Part shown: piece after piece, positions 45,024 to 54,266 of the stretch
Layout: every line of letters starts with the position of its first letter
How positions within the stretch are numbered: position 1 is the first letter of the stretch
Source: Streptomyces sp. SLBN-118
Lineage (GTDB): Bacteria; Actinomycetota; Actinomycetes; Streptomycetales; Streptomycetaceae
DNA: 64,000 nt
Direction of reading: 5' to 3'
Assembly (NCBI RefSeq): GCF_006715635.1
Contig: NZ_VFNP01000001.1
Coordinates: 1,116,001 to 1,180,000 of the forward strand
Made by a program: the position numbers and the translations under genes
Notes under the pieces: generated by a model
Databases searched by the model: none
What the model was told of the DNA's origin: nothing
What the model saw: only the letters and a program-made list of their open reading frames with translations

Positions 45024-45340
45024 CGCCTCGCAGCCGAGCACCCGCCGTCCGGCCGGAGCAGCGCGTAGCCCGCCCCAAGCCGCACAACCTCCGGCTTCCA
45101 ACTGCCCGTGTGCGAGACTGCGAGACCAAAGTGCCCACTGCCATCCGACGCCGCAACCAACGCGAACCCTCGTCCCTGCCCAGCCCGCCCAGGGACCCGG
45201 CTATGAGGCAGCACGGGAGTGTGACCGGCACAGACGAAACGTCCACAGGTCGCGGCGCCGCAACCGCGGTGCCGTCAGGGGCCGGTTTTCATCCAATGCC
45301 GTTGGGCAGAAACCGACCCGAAGGGGAAAGGAGAGGCGCT
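45024..45340. other. Intergenic region ahead of DeoR gene
   Basis: This stretch has no supported gene. An open frame runs through it into the regulator but reads as Arg/Pro-rich shadow sequence. The AAAGGAG ribosome site for the regulator is at the right end. Confidence 0.4.
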
Positions 45341-46147
45341 GTGCCCGCCCGTACGCGACCCTCGCAGGCCGCCGTTCAGGAACGACGGCAGGCCATTTTG
45401 CGCTACGTCGTCGAAAACGGTGAGACCCGCATCGACGAGCTCGCCCAACGCTTCGACGTCAGCCTGATGACCATGCACAGGGATCTGGACGACCTCGCCG
45501 GCCGCCATCTGCTGCGCAAGGAGCGCGGCCGTGCACTCGCCTTCCCGGCACTGACTATGGAGACCGCCACCCGCTTCCGTGAACACAGCGACCTCGCCGC
45601 CAAGACGGCACTGTGCGCGGCCGCGGTCAACCGGATCAAACCGGGCAGCACCGTGCTCATGGACGACTCGACCACCCTTTTCCCCCTGGTCCCCCTTCTG
45701 GCCCGGCTCGACCAGCTCACCGTGGTTACCAACTCCGTCGGCCTGGCACAGCGCCTCGGCGCCGCGCCAGGGATAAGCATCACCCTGCTGGGAGGGCACT
45801 ACCACGGCGACTTCAACTCCTGCACCGGCCCCGCCGTCACCCGCGCCCTCTCCCAGATCCACTCCGACCTCGCCCTCATGTCCGCCACCGCAGTCCTGGA
45901 AGGCCGCCTGTTCCACCCCCTGAACGACTACGTCGAGGTGAAACTCGCCATGCTCGCCTCCGCCGAACAGGCACTGCTCCTGGCAGACCACTCCAAGTTC
46001 GGCAAGACCGCCACATACGCCTACGGCACCGTCGCCAACTACCAAACAGTCATCACCGACACCGCCGTCCCCGACACGGAACTCGCGGCCATCCGCGCCC
46101 TCGGAGTACCCGTCGAAACGGTCAACCCCGAAGAGCCTTCACTGTGA
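45341..46147 (+). CDS. DeoR-family transcriptional regulator
   Basis: The 268-residue protein has an N-terminal helix-turn-helix (TRIDELAQRFDVSLMTMHRD) and a DeoR sugar-phosphate sensor domain (DDSTTLFPLVPLLA, VVTNSVGLAQRL, LLADHSKFGKTA). It probably represses the polyol locus and responds to a phosphorylated sugar. GTG 45341 follows AAAGGAG by seven bases and gives MPARTRPSQAAV. It is coupled to the HAD gene by a GTGA overlap. Confidence 0.92.
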   Translation: MPARTRPSQAAVQERRQAILRYVVENGETRIDELAQRFDVSLMTMHRDLDDLAGRHLLRKERGRALAFPALTMETATRFREHSDLAAKTALCAAAVNRIKPGSTVLMDDSTTLFPLVPLLARLDQLTVVTNSVGLAQRLGAAPGISITLLGGHYHGDFNSCTGPAVTRALSQIHSDLALMSATAVLEGRLFHPLNDYVEVKLAMLASAEQALLLADHSKFGKTATYAYGTVANYQTVITDTAVPDTELAAIRALGVPVETVNPEEPSL

Positions 46148-46881
46148 TACACAGCCTGTTCGAAACACCGAGCGCATACACTCCCAGCGACACCGACATG
46201 GCGGCACCCATGCCGCCGGTGCAGGCCGTGCTGTTCGACTTCAGCAATACGATCTTCCAAATGATCGACCTGGAGACATGGCTGCAACGGGTCGGCGCCG
46301 CCTCCGGCCGCCTCACCTTGCTGGACGGCGACGACGCCCTGGCGGAAATCTCCCGGCAGCTGCGCACAGCCTTCCGGCTGCCGGCCACCGCCGCCCTCCA
46401 AAAGGGCCGAGACCTCTCCCCCCAGCGGCACCACCGCGCCATGCTCGGCTGGTGGCGCCACGTGGACTTTATTCGCGGCGTGGAAGCGACGGCCTACCGG
46501 GAACTCACAGCCCCGGACGCCTGGACGCCTTACCCGGACACCGAGCCCACCCTGCGCACACTCCGGGACCGCGGACTGCGCATCGGCATCGTGAGCGACT
46601 TCGCCTGGGACCTGCGGACCCATCTCGCCCACCACCACCTGGACCACCTGGTAGACAGCTGCGTCATCTCCTACGAGCAAGGCCGCGAGAAACCCGACCC
46701 GCAAATGTTCCTCAAAGCGTGCGACGGCCTCGGCACCGACCCCCGGGCCACCCTCATGGTCGGCGACGACCCGGTGCGCGACGGCGGCGCATCAGCTTGC
46801 GGACTGCGAAGCTACATCTTGCCGGCCGAAACCCGTACCGGTGACCGAGGCCTTGCGGACGTTCTCCGCCTGGTGACCTGA
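46144..46881 (+). CDS. HAD-superfamily hydrolase with DxS motif I
   Basis: The 245-residue protein has motif I VLFDFSNTIF, motif II IGIVSDF, the Lys in GREKPDPQMF and motif IV MVGDDPVRDGG. In motif I the second Asp, usually the acid/base, is Ser. That is also seen in some actinobacterial relatives and could mean a changed or weak phosphatase. GTG 46144 overlaps the DeoR stop. By context it may dephosphorylate a polyol or sugar phosphate. Confidence 0.87.
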   Translation: MIHSLFETPSAYTPSDTDMAAPMPPVQAVLFDFSNTIFQMIDLETWLQRVGAASGRLTLLDGDDALAEISRQLRTAFRLPATAALQKGRDLSPQRHHRAMLGWWRHVDFIRGVEATAYRELTAPDAWTPYPDTEPTLRTLRDRGLRIGIVSDFAWDLRTHLAHHHLDHLVDSCVISYEQGREKPDPQMFLKACDGLGTDPRATLMVGDDPVRDGGASACGLRSYILPAETRTGDRGLADVLRLVT

Positions 46882-46932
46882 GGCGTCCCTCCCAAGGACA
46901 GCAGCCGAACATTGGGCGGCCGCCGTTCTACC

Positions 46933-47397
46933 TCAGCTGGCGGAAGTCTGCGTCGGTGAGGGGACCGGCACCGGCGCCTCGGTCGGCGGCACCCGGACCG
47001 GCCTCGAGCTGGACGTTCGGGTCGGGGGCGGCACCGGGACCGGCCTCGAGCTGGACGTTCGGGTCGGGGCCGGAACCGTGCCGGTGGTCTGGGGCGGAGC
47101 GGGGGGGACCGGCACCGGCGCCTCGGTCGGGGTCGGGGTCGGCACGGGCTTCGTGGTCGAGACGGGTCGGTGTTGAGGAGCGGGGGGCCGGTCCTCAGCA
47201 AAGGCATTCGGCAGAACGACCAGCCCGACGCCCAGTCCTGCTATGGCCAAGACGGAACCGCCGGCCATCCATGCCGTCCGAGCCCGGCGACGAGCCCGCA
47301 CGCCGGCCTGCAGACGGTTCCGGTCCCTCGGCTCGAAGGGGGTGTTTTCCTGAGGTTCGTGCATCATTCGTGCCAGCTCCTTATCAAAGTCATCCAT
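46933..47397 (-). CDS. Membrane protein with Pro/Thr repeats, sigma-associated
   Basis: The 154-residue protein has a charged N-terminus (DFDKELARMMHEPQENTPFE), one membrane helix (WMAGGSVLAIAGLGVGLVVL, about 43-62) and a tail with repeated PTRTSSSRPV units and PTEAPVPVP. The plan equals that of the protein after the first sigma gene (22247-22759). AAGGAGAAGCG precedes the ATG. It starts 11 bases after the sigma pseudogene's final stop. An anti-sigma role is inferred only from position. Confidence 0.7.
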   Translation of the reverse strand: MDDFDKELARMMHEPQENTPFEPRDRNRLQAGVRARRRARTAWMAGGSVLAIAGLGVGLVVLPNAFAEDRPPAPQHRPVSTTKPVPTPTPTEAPVPVPPAPPQTTGTVPAPTRTSSSRPVPVPPPTRTSSSRPVRVPPTEAPVPVPSPTQTSAS

Positions 47398-47407
47398 CGC
47401 TTCTCCT

Positions 47408-47941
47408 TCACCCCACCGGCTTGATGACCTCGGCGACCAGGATCTGCCGCAGCCTTGTCACGCCGCACACTGCATGGGAGCGGGCAGTGCCCACTGGGCA
47501 GCCCAACGCTTCCGCGACCTGCCTCTCGGACAGGTCCTGGTATTAGCGCAGTACCACTGCAGCCCGCTGCCGCGTCGGCCACTGTGCCGGTGCGGCCTCC
47601 AGACGAGTCCGCTCGTCCACGACGGCGGATTCATCGCCGACCTCGGCTATGTCGGGCAGGTGCTCGCTGGGGCGCTCGCCCCACCAACGCCGCCGAGCCG
47701 AACGCGCTGCCGCTCGCGCCAGGACTGGGCGCACACATGCCTCCGGAGCCTGCTCAGCGACCTTCGGCCACGCGAACCAGAGCTTGACCAACGCCTCTTG
47801 CAGTAAATCCTCGGCCCGATGTAGGTCTCCGCCGGTGAGTAGACGCGTGAGATGGAACAACGCCGACCAGCGAGCCACCACGAACTGGTCGAACCCATCG
47901 GTCCGAGACTGCTCCATCAGCAACGTCCCTCCTCTCCACAC
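47408..47941 (-). pseudogene. ECF sigma factor gene interrupted by one TAA codon
   Basis: From GTG 47941 (or ATG 47917) the frame reads sigma region 2 (HRAEDLLQEALVKLWFAWPK) and region 4.1 (WPTRQRAAVVLR), then TAA at 47545-47543. The same frame continues YQDLSERQVAEALGCPVGTA and LRQILVAEVIKPVG to a TGA at 47410-47408. So the whole helix-turn-helix is still present behind the stop, where a Tyr codon (TAC) would be expected. A single base change explains it. It is non-functional unless the stop is read through or is a sequencing error. The membrane partner gene follows it. Confidence 0.85.
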
Positions 47942-47996
47942 GCGCCTACACCCTTAGAAAGGCATTGGCCCCCGCCCTGCTATGCACCCCAGACCT

Positions 47997-48010
47997 GTGA
48001 ACTGGTTCAC
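47997..48010. promoter_or_regulatory. Palindrome upstream of interrupted sigma gene
   Basis: GTGAACTGGTTCAC is a perfect 14-base palindrome about 56-80 bases upstream of the sigma gene starts. It has the same GTGA-N6-TCAC frame as the palindromes before the other sigma operon and the discoidin gene. Confidence 0.5.
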
Positions 48011-48059
48011 GTCCGCACAACGGAGCCGGGCCCTTCCGAACCGCGCCGGTCAGGGACGC

Positions 48060-48199
48060 GGGTCAAGATGCGTTGGCTCGACCAGGCACTCGCCCTCGAG
48101 ACCACCCCGAGTCCCGCCCGGGCCAAGGCCCTGATCGTCGACGGGCTCCTCGCTCTCCTGCGGGGCCAGACTCAAGCAGCCGCAGCCCTGGCTGCATAA
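48060..48199 (+). pseudogene. LAL-type regulator remnant
   Basis: A short frame MRWLDQALALETTPSPARAK followed by ALIVDGLLAL resembles the start of the repeat region of LAL ATPases (compare GWLERALALEVEDSPERAKA in the intact gene at 48604). It ends in TAA after about 43 residues. It is not derived from the two long copies directly, as it differs at many positions. Confidence 0.5.
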
Positions 48200-48229
48200 A
48201 CCCCGCTGTCACCCAACCCTGCAGCAGTC

Positions 48230-48425
48230 CCGAACTGTGGCGCATGCAGCGGGCGACGCACCGGAGTTGACCCGCGCGATCTTTGGCGGCGACTGCCTTC
48301 ATCGCGGCCCACTCGGTGTGGTACTCGGGCCGCATCTCGGCGACCATGCGCACCGGGCGCTTGCGCAGCTCAAGGAGGTAAGCGGAAGCCTTCCGAGCCC
48401 TCGAGGGCAACGCGCCATCAGCCAT
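48230..48425 (-). pseudogene. IS3-family orfA remnant
   Basis: The minus strand reads RPVRMVAEMRPEYHTEWAAM and KAVAAK, the N-terminal part of an IS3 orfA, then loses similarity. Related DNA is at 62160-62400 in the same orientation. Confidence 0.6.
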
Positions 48426-48468
48426 ACCCGGTCCTCCCGGACCGCCTCACATTCTTAGGGACGTGCCA

Positions 48469-48495
48469 TGACTCGATCCCCACAAATGATCGAGT
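48469..48495. repeat. 8-bp inverted repeat before left LAL gene
   Basis: GACTCGAT and ATCGAGTC flank an 11-base spacer about 110 bases upstream of the LAL start. It could be an operator; nothing more supports it. Confidence 0.35.
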
Positions 48496-48603
48496 CCCCA
48501 CCGAACCGGAACAGTGCAGTGAGAGGGCCGTTCTCTTTACAGTCCCGACGGCCAGGGGCCTGACCAGCCAGGGGCCGGCAGGCGTGCGGAGTAGTCTTGG
48601 ATC

Positions 48604-50940
48604 ATGAGTGGTGGTGTGCGGGGTGTGGGGGTGTTGCCGGTTGAGGTGACGGGTTTTGTTGGCCGGCGGGGTGAGGTGCGTCAGGTCAGGCAGCTGCTGT
48701 CGGGTGGTCGGCTGGTCACCTTGACGGGGGCGGGTGGGATCGGTAAGACCCGGTTGGCGCTCCGGTCTGCGGCGGAGGTGGGCCGTGCCTTTCCGGACGG
48801 GGTGTGTCTGGTGGAACTGGCCGCGCTCAGTGAGGGCAGGCTGCTGGCTCAGACGGTTGTGGATGCTGTGGGGCTGCGTGAGCAGTCGTCGCTGGCGCCG
48901 CTGGAAATCCTGCGTGGTTATCTGGCGGAGCGGAAGGTGCTGCTGGTCCTGGACAACTGCGAGCATCTGATCGATGCGTGCGGTGCGCTGGTGAGTGCGT
49001 TGCTTCAGGCGTGCCCGGGGTTGAATGTGCTGGCCACCAGCCGTCAGGTGTTGGGGGTGGCTGGGGAGAGTGTTGTGCCGGTGCCGCCGCTGGCGTTGCC
49101 CGCCCCTGACTGTGCGCCGCAGGCTGCGGCGCAGAGCGAGGCGGTGAGCTTGTTCATGCAGCGTGCGGCCTCGGCGCGTGCGGGGTTTGCGGTGAGTGAG
49201 GACAGGATGGGGGTGGTCGCCGAGATCTGTCGGCGGCTGGACGGGATTCCTCTGGCGATCGAGCTGGCGGCGGCGCGGGTGCGGGCTTTGTCGGTGGAGG
49301 AGATTCTGCATCGTCTCGATGACCGTTTCGCCCTGCTGACCGGTGGATCTCGCGCTGCTCTGCCGCGGCAGCGGACGTTGCGGGCGGCGATCGACTGGAG
49401 CTATGGGATGTGCTCCGAGCCGGAGCGGTTGCTGTGGGAGCGTTTGTCGGTGTTCTCCGGGAGCTTTGACCTTCAGGCGGCCGAGGCGGTGTGCTGTGGG
49501 GAGGGGATCGAGCGTGGGGCGGTCTTTGACCTGGTGGCGGGCCTGGTGGACAAGTCGGTCGTGGGGTGTGAGGAGAGCGGCGGGAGGATGCGCTACCGGC
49601 TGCTGGAGACGCTGCGCCAGTACGGGCAGGACCTGCTGGCCGCTTCCGGCCGGCAGCCGGCTCTGCGACGCCGGCACCGTGACTGGTACCAGCACCTCGT
49701 CAAGCAGGGTGAGACCGACTGGTTCGGGCCGGACGATCTGGACTGGCTGGCGTGGCTGCGGGTGGAGCGGCCGAACCTGCGTGCGGCGCTGGAGTACAGC
49801 CTGGACGAGCCCGGCCAGGTCACAGCCGCCATGGAGATGGCCGGCTGCCTGTGGGCGCCGTGGTACTCCGTCGGCGCGTTGAGCGAGGCCCGTGGCTGGC
49901 TCGAGCGGGCGCTCGCCCTGGAGGTGGAGGACAGCCCTGAGCGGGCCAAAGCCCTGTGGGTCCTGGGCTGGTTCACACGCGAGGGGGGTGACACGACTGA
50001 GGCCCTTCGTCTGCTGGCGGAATGCCGGGAGGCGGCCGAACGGCTTGACGACCGGTCCGCTCTGGCCTGGGCGACCCAGTTCACCGCTGCGGCCACCTTG
50101 AGCACGGGCGACATCGAGGGCGGACTCGCGCTGGCCACCGAGGGACTTCAGCGGCAGCGTGCCCTGGGCGATTACGGTGGCATGCTGATCTCGCTGATCA
50201 TTCTGGCTATGGTCTTGTCCCTGCTGGGCGACCCGCGTGCCCTCGAGTACGGGGAAGAGGCGGTTGCCCTGTGCGAAGAGAAGGGCTCCACCTGGGGCAA
50301 GTCCTACGCCCTGTGGGGTGTCGGCCTGGAGATGGTCCGCCGGGGCAACACCCGCCGGGCCACGACGCTCTTGCGTGAAGGCCTGCGGTTCGGGCGAGCC
50401 GCCGGAGACCATCTGGCCTGCGTGTACTGCGCCGAGCTTCTGGCCTGGATCGCCGCCCAGGAGGGCGAGCACGAGCAGGCAGCACGACTGCTCGGCGCGG
50501 TCAACCTCATGCGGCACACGGCGCCGCAGACTTCGGATCATAACCACCGCGTACCGCTCAACTCGGCACCGTTCCTTGCCGAACATGACCGGTGTGAGGC
50601 CTCGGTGCGTGGGGCGTTGGGCGAAGCTGCGTTCCAGGCCGCCTTCGCCTCGGGCGCAGAACTCTCGGTCGAGGATGCCTACGCCTTTGCCCTGGGTGAG
50701 AAGGCACCCGCAGCGGGCCCAGGCCCGGTCGCGTCCGCGGCACAGGAGGCGGTGCCGCTCACCCGGCGGGAACGCGAAGTGGCAGCCCTGATCGCGCAGG
50801 GACTCAGCAACAAACAGATCGCCACCAAACTAGTGATCTCCCCCCGCACCGCCGAAGGCCACGTCGAACACATCCTCGTCAAACTCGGCTTCACCTCCCG
50901 CGCCCAGATCGCCGCCTGGACCACCCAACAACCCCACTGA
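48604..50940 (+). CDS. LuxR-type ATPase regulator (LAL family)
   Basis: The 778-residue protein has a P-loop GAGGIGKTR (about 42-50), a VLLVLDNCEHL Walker B-like strand, an NB-ARC-type middle and a TPR-like helical region (about 380-680). A C-terminal LuxR helix-turn-helix (about 715-775, LTRREREVAALIAQGLSNKQ) ends the protein. It is a large cytoplasmic activator likely to sense a ligand. The 3' two thirds are nearly identical to an inverted copy at 62428-64000. It borders the alpha-glucan module but no direct link is visible. Confidence 0.92.
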   Translation: MSGGVRGVGVLPVEVTGFVGRRGEVRQVRQLLSGGRLVTLTGAGGIGKTRLALRSAAEVGRAFPDGVCLVELAALSEGRLLAQTVVDAVGLREQSSLAPLEILRGYLAERKVLLVLDNCEHLIDACGALVSALLQACPGLNVLATSRQVLGVAGESVVPVPPLALPAPDCAPQAAAQSEAVSLFMQRAASARAGFAVSEDRMGVVAEICRRLDGIPLAIELAAARVRALSVEEILHRLDDRFALLTGGSRAALPRQRTLRAAIDWSYGMCSEPERLLWERLSVFSGSFDLQAAEAVCCGEGIERGAVFDLVAGLVDKSVVGCEESGGRMRYRLLETLRQYGQDLLAASGRQPALRRRHRDWYQHLVKQGETDWFGPDDLDWLAWLRVERPNLRAALEYSLDEPGQVTAAMEMAGCLWAPWYSVGALSEARGWLERALALEVEDSPERAKALWVLGWFTREGGDTTEALRLLAECREAAERLDDRSALAWATQFTAAATLSTGDIEGGLALATEGLQRQRALGDYGGMLISLIILAMVLSLLGDPRALEYGEEAVALCEEKGSTWGKSYALWGVGLEMVRRGNTRRATTLLREGLRFGRAAGDHLACVYCAELLAWIAAQEGEHEQAARLLGAVNLMRHTAPQTSDHNHRVPLNSAPFLAEHDRCEASVRGALGEAAFQAAFASGAELSVEDAYAFALGEKAPAAGPGPVASAAQEAVPLTRREREVAALIAQGLSNKQIATKLVISPRTAEGHVEHILVKLGFTSRAQIAAWTTQQPH

Positions 50941-50970
50941 CCCCACCCCGCGCGACACCCCTGCCCGGCT
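49370..50970. repeat. Long inverted duplication, left copy (LAL gene)
   Basis: This stretch and the complement of about 62398-64000 encode almost the same protein. The last 120 codons and about 30 bases past the stop look identical. Differences cluster around 49975-50060 and 50500-50575. The right copy runs off the window, so the full length is unknown. Confidence 0.85.
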
Positions 50971-51289
50971 GCCCGCTGCGGCGACCCGGGCGTGGACGGT
51001 GTATCAATTCAGCGGCTGATCTTGGTTGTTGAGTGGTCAGTTGTTGCTCGGGGTCAGGCGGCCTTCGAAGGCGATCTGGAAGGCGTCGAGTTCGGATTCC
51101 GTGCTGGAGCCGATCCTTCCGATCGCTGTCTGTACGGTCTTCGGCTCTGTCTCGCTCGGGATGCTGTTGGCGATTGAGGTGACTCCCTTCGTGACTCTGC
51201 TGGTCCATTCACGTGGGGGGCCTCCGTGATCTGTGGTCTGGTGGGACGGTGAGCTCGGGTACCGGTTCGCGGGATCCGAAGAGATGATC
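50941..51289. other. Intergenic region with unrecognised coding-like remnant
   Basis: On the minus strand at about 51230-51048 a frame reads PKTVQTAIGRIGSSTESELD and AFQIAFEGRLTPSNN before a stop. It looks like the end of a once-real protein but I cannot name it. Confidence 0.35.
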
Positions 51290-51480
51290 CGTGATGTCGT
51301 TGTGGCCGGGGTCGGGCTATGGGTTCCCGCAATGACGGCTCAGGTGGTGCGGGCGGCGTTCCCGAAAGGGGTGTTGGCGACCCGGGTGCGGGACGCGTTC
51401 GGTGAGGTGTTCGCCGACGCGCCGTTCGCCAGCCATCCGCTTTCCGAACGTGATCTGTTGGTTCGGGGTGGGTGGGCATG
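51290..51480 (+). pseudogene. IS1182-like transposase N-terminal remnant
   Basis: The frame MTAQVVRAAFPKGVLATRVR, DAFGEVFADAPFAS resembles the N-terminus of IS1182-type transposases. It then diverges and stops at 51480, with no catalytic domain. Confidence 0.55.
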
Positions 51481-51552
51481 AACTCCGGTTGTGGGCTTGA
51501 CGCCACTGCAGGGGCAAGGGTGCCTCCTGAAGGAGGCACCCTTGCTGGCGCG

Positions 51553-54063
51553 TCAGCGCTGCCCGGAAGCCTTCGCGTAGCACTTCCAGCTGTAGGGGTC
51601 ATCGGAGGCGGCGAGAGAGAAGACGGACGGGTTCTCGGGGTAGGCGTACGTGCAGGCGTCGTCCACGCTCAAGCCTACCGTTTGCCCGGACGGGGTTACA
51701 CACTTCCAGTCATATGCCTTCATGTTGCCGGTGAGCCTGGCGCCGCCGGTTTCGCCTATGGACTTGCAGTAGCCGTCGAGGTCGAGTCCGCCGAGGGAGT
51801 TGTAGAAGGAGGCGCTCTTCAGGGTGACGGTGACCGAAGCATTGCCCGGGTCGACGGTCACGGTGCCCTGGGCGTCGTCCTTGGTGCCGGTGCTAACGGC
51901 TTCGATGTTGTTGACGAAGGCCGGCACCTTGAAGACGATCTTGCCACTGGGCTGGTCGCCCGACCGGGTGAGCGTGACCCTTCTCTTGCCGTCGGTGTCG
52001 GCGGTGGTGATTTTGATACCCATCCGGTGACCACCGGAGATCGGGTAGTTGGAAACGGTGATGTCCGTGCTCCAGGAGGGGCGCACCCATTCTGTGGGGA
52101 CACCGTCCCCGACGATGATCGTGCCGTCCGACTTCTCGGCGATCAGAGAGTCCAGGAGGACATGGGAGGCGTTGGCCTGGCCCCACATGTGGGGACTGGA
52201 ACCTGTTCCCGCGGTCGCGTGACGGCCGGGCGTCCAGGACGTGTAACCTGCGGTCGGGATTCCCTCCCACCAGGAGAACGGGCCGCTCTGCGTGTTTGTG
52301 ATCATGAACTGGTAGCCGTAGATCCCTTCGGATCGGTGGTTGGTACTGGCCAGAGCGGCCTCGCCGTAACCGGCGTTGTAGGCGGTGCTGTAGCCCCCGC
52401 TGCTGTTGATGGTGCTGGGGTAGCCCCCGTACGTGTGGGCGGGAAGACCGGAGAGGGCGCCGAATCCGTGGTCGTAAGTCGCATCGAGCTTGTCGACCAT
52501 CGGCCCGGTCCGGGCCCCGGGGAAGAGGGAGCCGTCCCAGTTCCAGCGGCCGAAGAGGAACATGGCGCCCCAGTTCGCGTTGTTCGTCTTCCCGCAGGCG
52601 TTATTGGCAGTCCCACTGCTGGTGGTGTTCGGGATGCCCGGATCACAGGGCAGATAGTTGAGGTTGTTACTGGTGATGGTGTTGTTGAGCTTGGAGTTCA
52701 CCGCGTTCAGCAAGTTGCCGTATGCCGCATCGGCGGCTGTGGCTTCTTGGCCGTAATTCCGGTCGGTATAGGAGGAGCTCAACGTCCTCGCGATGTAGCT
52801 GTAGGTTTGCAGGCCCAGTAGCGCCGACTGGTCATCCACCAGCCAGTGGCCATTGGAGTCCGTGCTATTGCTTGGGACGATAAGCCCCTGGTATGCCCCG
52901 CTCTTTTCTTCTTTGTTGATGATGCTGTCGGCACTGGAGTGGGAAGCGATGGTGTCGAAGTTGGCGTGCACCGTCGCGGTGTCGCCGGTCTTGAGCAGGT
53001 AGACAGCCCAAGGCCAGGCGTACTTGAAACCAGCGTCAATGTAGTCGAGGCCGGTCGCACCGACGTCTTTGAGCAGGGAGTTCGACAGACGGTCCTTGAG
53101 GTCACTCAGGTAGCCCTGGCTGAGCAGGTTCGCGTAGATACCGATCTCGTCGTGGTCGAAGACCGTGTCATAGTCGTTCTCCCCGACGTTGTAGCGGGTC
53201 CCGTCCTTGACCATCTGCGTGTAGATGAAGCCGGCCTTGTAGGCATTGGTGAGGCGGGAGTCGGGGACGCTGATACTCGCTATCTTGCTGAGCTGGCCAT
53301 CCCAGTACCGCGTCATGTGCGTGTAGGCATTGTCGTATCTGCTGACGTTGAGGTTGTTGACAAAGCCGCTATCGTCGTCGGGGAGCGCCGCTGCGAGGTC
53401 GCTGGAGGAGGGCCAGCCGTAGGCATCGCCGGCGCCCATCTTGTCCGCGGCGATGACGTAGGAGTGGCTGACGCTCGTTCCCGGCGCGACGGAGTTGCTG
53501 CCGCCCTGCAGGGGCACCAGGCCAGCGCCTTGGGTGTTCCCGATGGAGGAGACCGCGGGGTCGAGGGTGTGACTGACGGTGTCGTGGTTCGTGATCTGAA
53601 CCCGAGAGTAGATGGCTACGTAGGAGTGGCCACCCGCCTTGACCTTGTCGCCGAAGTTCGTGATGGTCACCGTGCAGTTGTCCCGCTCGAACTTGGTCTG
53701 CAGCGCAGGGTAGTAGCCTCCCACGTTGGTCCACTGCAGGGGCGTGGCAGGGCGGCCGTTGCTGTCATAGTTGTTGTAGATGCCGAACCTTACGACGATT
53801 GCCCTGTTGTTGTTGTCGGGCCTGCCATATTCCCGGACGTCGAAGCTGCCATCGCTGTGGGCGGCGACTCCGAAAGAGTCACCGTCCCAGCCGATATTGG
53901 CGGTGTCGGTCCGCATGATGTCGGTGTTGATGTCTGTAGAGGGTGTTGTGGCCTTGGCCCCGACGGGGTGCCACACCTGGGCGATCACAGCCGTCAACAA
54001 CATGGCCATGACGACACCTAGGCACAGGGGGAGGCTTCTGGCGGATCTGCGTTCGGAGGACAT
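51553..54063 (-). CDS. Large secreted glycosidase, (alpha/alpha)6-type
   Basis: The 836-residue protein has a signal peptide (about 1-36, ending VGAKA). An N-terminal beta region (about 40-260) is followed by a helical toroid-like catalytic part (about 270-650) with VFDHDEIGIYANLLSQGYLS and YAWPWAVYLLKTGD, then a beta region. A C-terminal Cys/Trp module of about 75 residues contains DGYCKSIGETGGARL and DDPYSWKCYA. The family is not pinned; it resembles six-hairpin glycosidases. An operator-like palindrome lies 92-109 bases upstream, shared with the importer genes, so it probably releases sugars from an alpha-glucan outside the cell. Confidence 0.85.
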   Translation of the reverse strand: MSSERRSARSLPLCLGVVMAMLLTAVIAQVWHPVGAKATTPSTDINTDIMRTDTANIGWDGDSFGVAAHSDGSFDVREYGRPDNNNRAIVVRFGIYNNYDSNGRPATPLQWTNVGGYYPALQTKFERDNCTVTITNFGDKVKAGGHSYVAIYSRVQITNHDTVSHTLDPAVSSIGNTQGAGLVPLQGGSNSVAPGTSVSHSYVIAADKMGAGDAYGWPSSSDLAAALPDDDSGFVNNLNVSRYDNAYTHMTRYWDGQLSKIASISVPDSRLTNAYKAGFIYTQMVKDGTRYNVGENDYDTVFDHDEIGIYANLLSQGYLSDLKDRLSNSLLKDVGATGLDYIDAGFKYAWPWAVYLLKTGDTATVHANFDTIASHSSADSIINKEEKSGAYQGLIVPSNSTDSNGHWLVDDQSALLGLQTYSYIARTLSSSYTDRNYGQEATAADAAYGNLLNAVNSKLNNTITSNNLNYLPCDPGIPNTTSSGTANNACGKTNNANWGAMFLFGRWNWDGSLFPGARTGPMVDKLDATYDHGFGALSGLPAHTYGGYPSTINSSGGYSTAYNAGYGEAALASTNHRSEGIYGYQFMITNTQSGPFSWWEGIPTAGYTSWTPGRHATAGTGSSPHMWGQANASHVLLDSLIAEKSDGTIIVGDGVPTEWVRPSWSTDITVSNYPISGGHRMGIKITTADTDGKRRVTLTRSGDQPSGKIVFKVPAFVNNIEAVSTGTKDDAQGTVTVDPGNASVTVTLKSASFYNSLGGLDLDGYCKSIGETGGARLTGNMKAYDWKCVTPSGQTVGLSVDDACTYAYPENPSVFSLAASDDPYSWKCYAKASGQR

Positions 54064-54154
54064 GAAGCACCTGCCGGGGAAGGAAGGGACGAGGGGGACA
54101 AGCACGGTTGAGAAGGCAGGACTGGCTCTGCTCGAGCCGTCTGCATATCGCAGG

Positions 54155-54172
54155 TATATGAGCGCTCAAAAA
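54155..54172. promoter_or_regulatory. LacI-type operator candidate upstream of secreted glycosidase
   Basis: TATATGAGCGCTCAAAAA is palindromic at 7 of 9 pairs about a central GC/GC. It matches the sites at 56433-56448 and 58707-58722. Confidence 0.7.
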
Positions 54173-54266
54173 TCCTGTGCTGCAGGTGTAACCGACGGGA
54201 AACGTGGTGTCAACCCGCCGGGCTTCGCGGCCTTTTGGTGATCACGTCCCGGGAGCAGCCCGGCCC

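Noticed and set aside
48418..50586. 722-codon minus-strand frame opposite the left LAL gene
   Set aside because: It is an Arg/Gln/Pro-rich shadow of a clear plus-strand gene.
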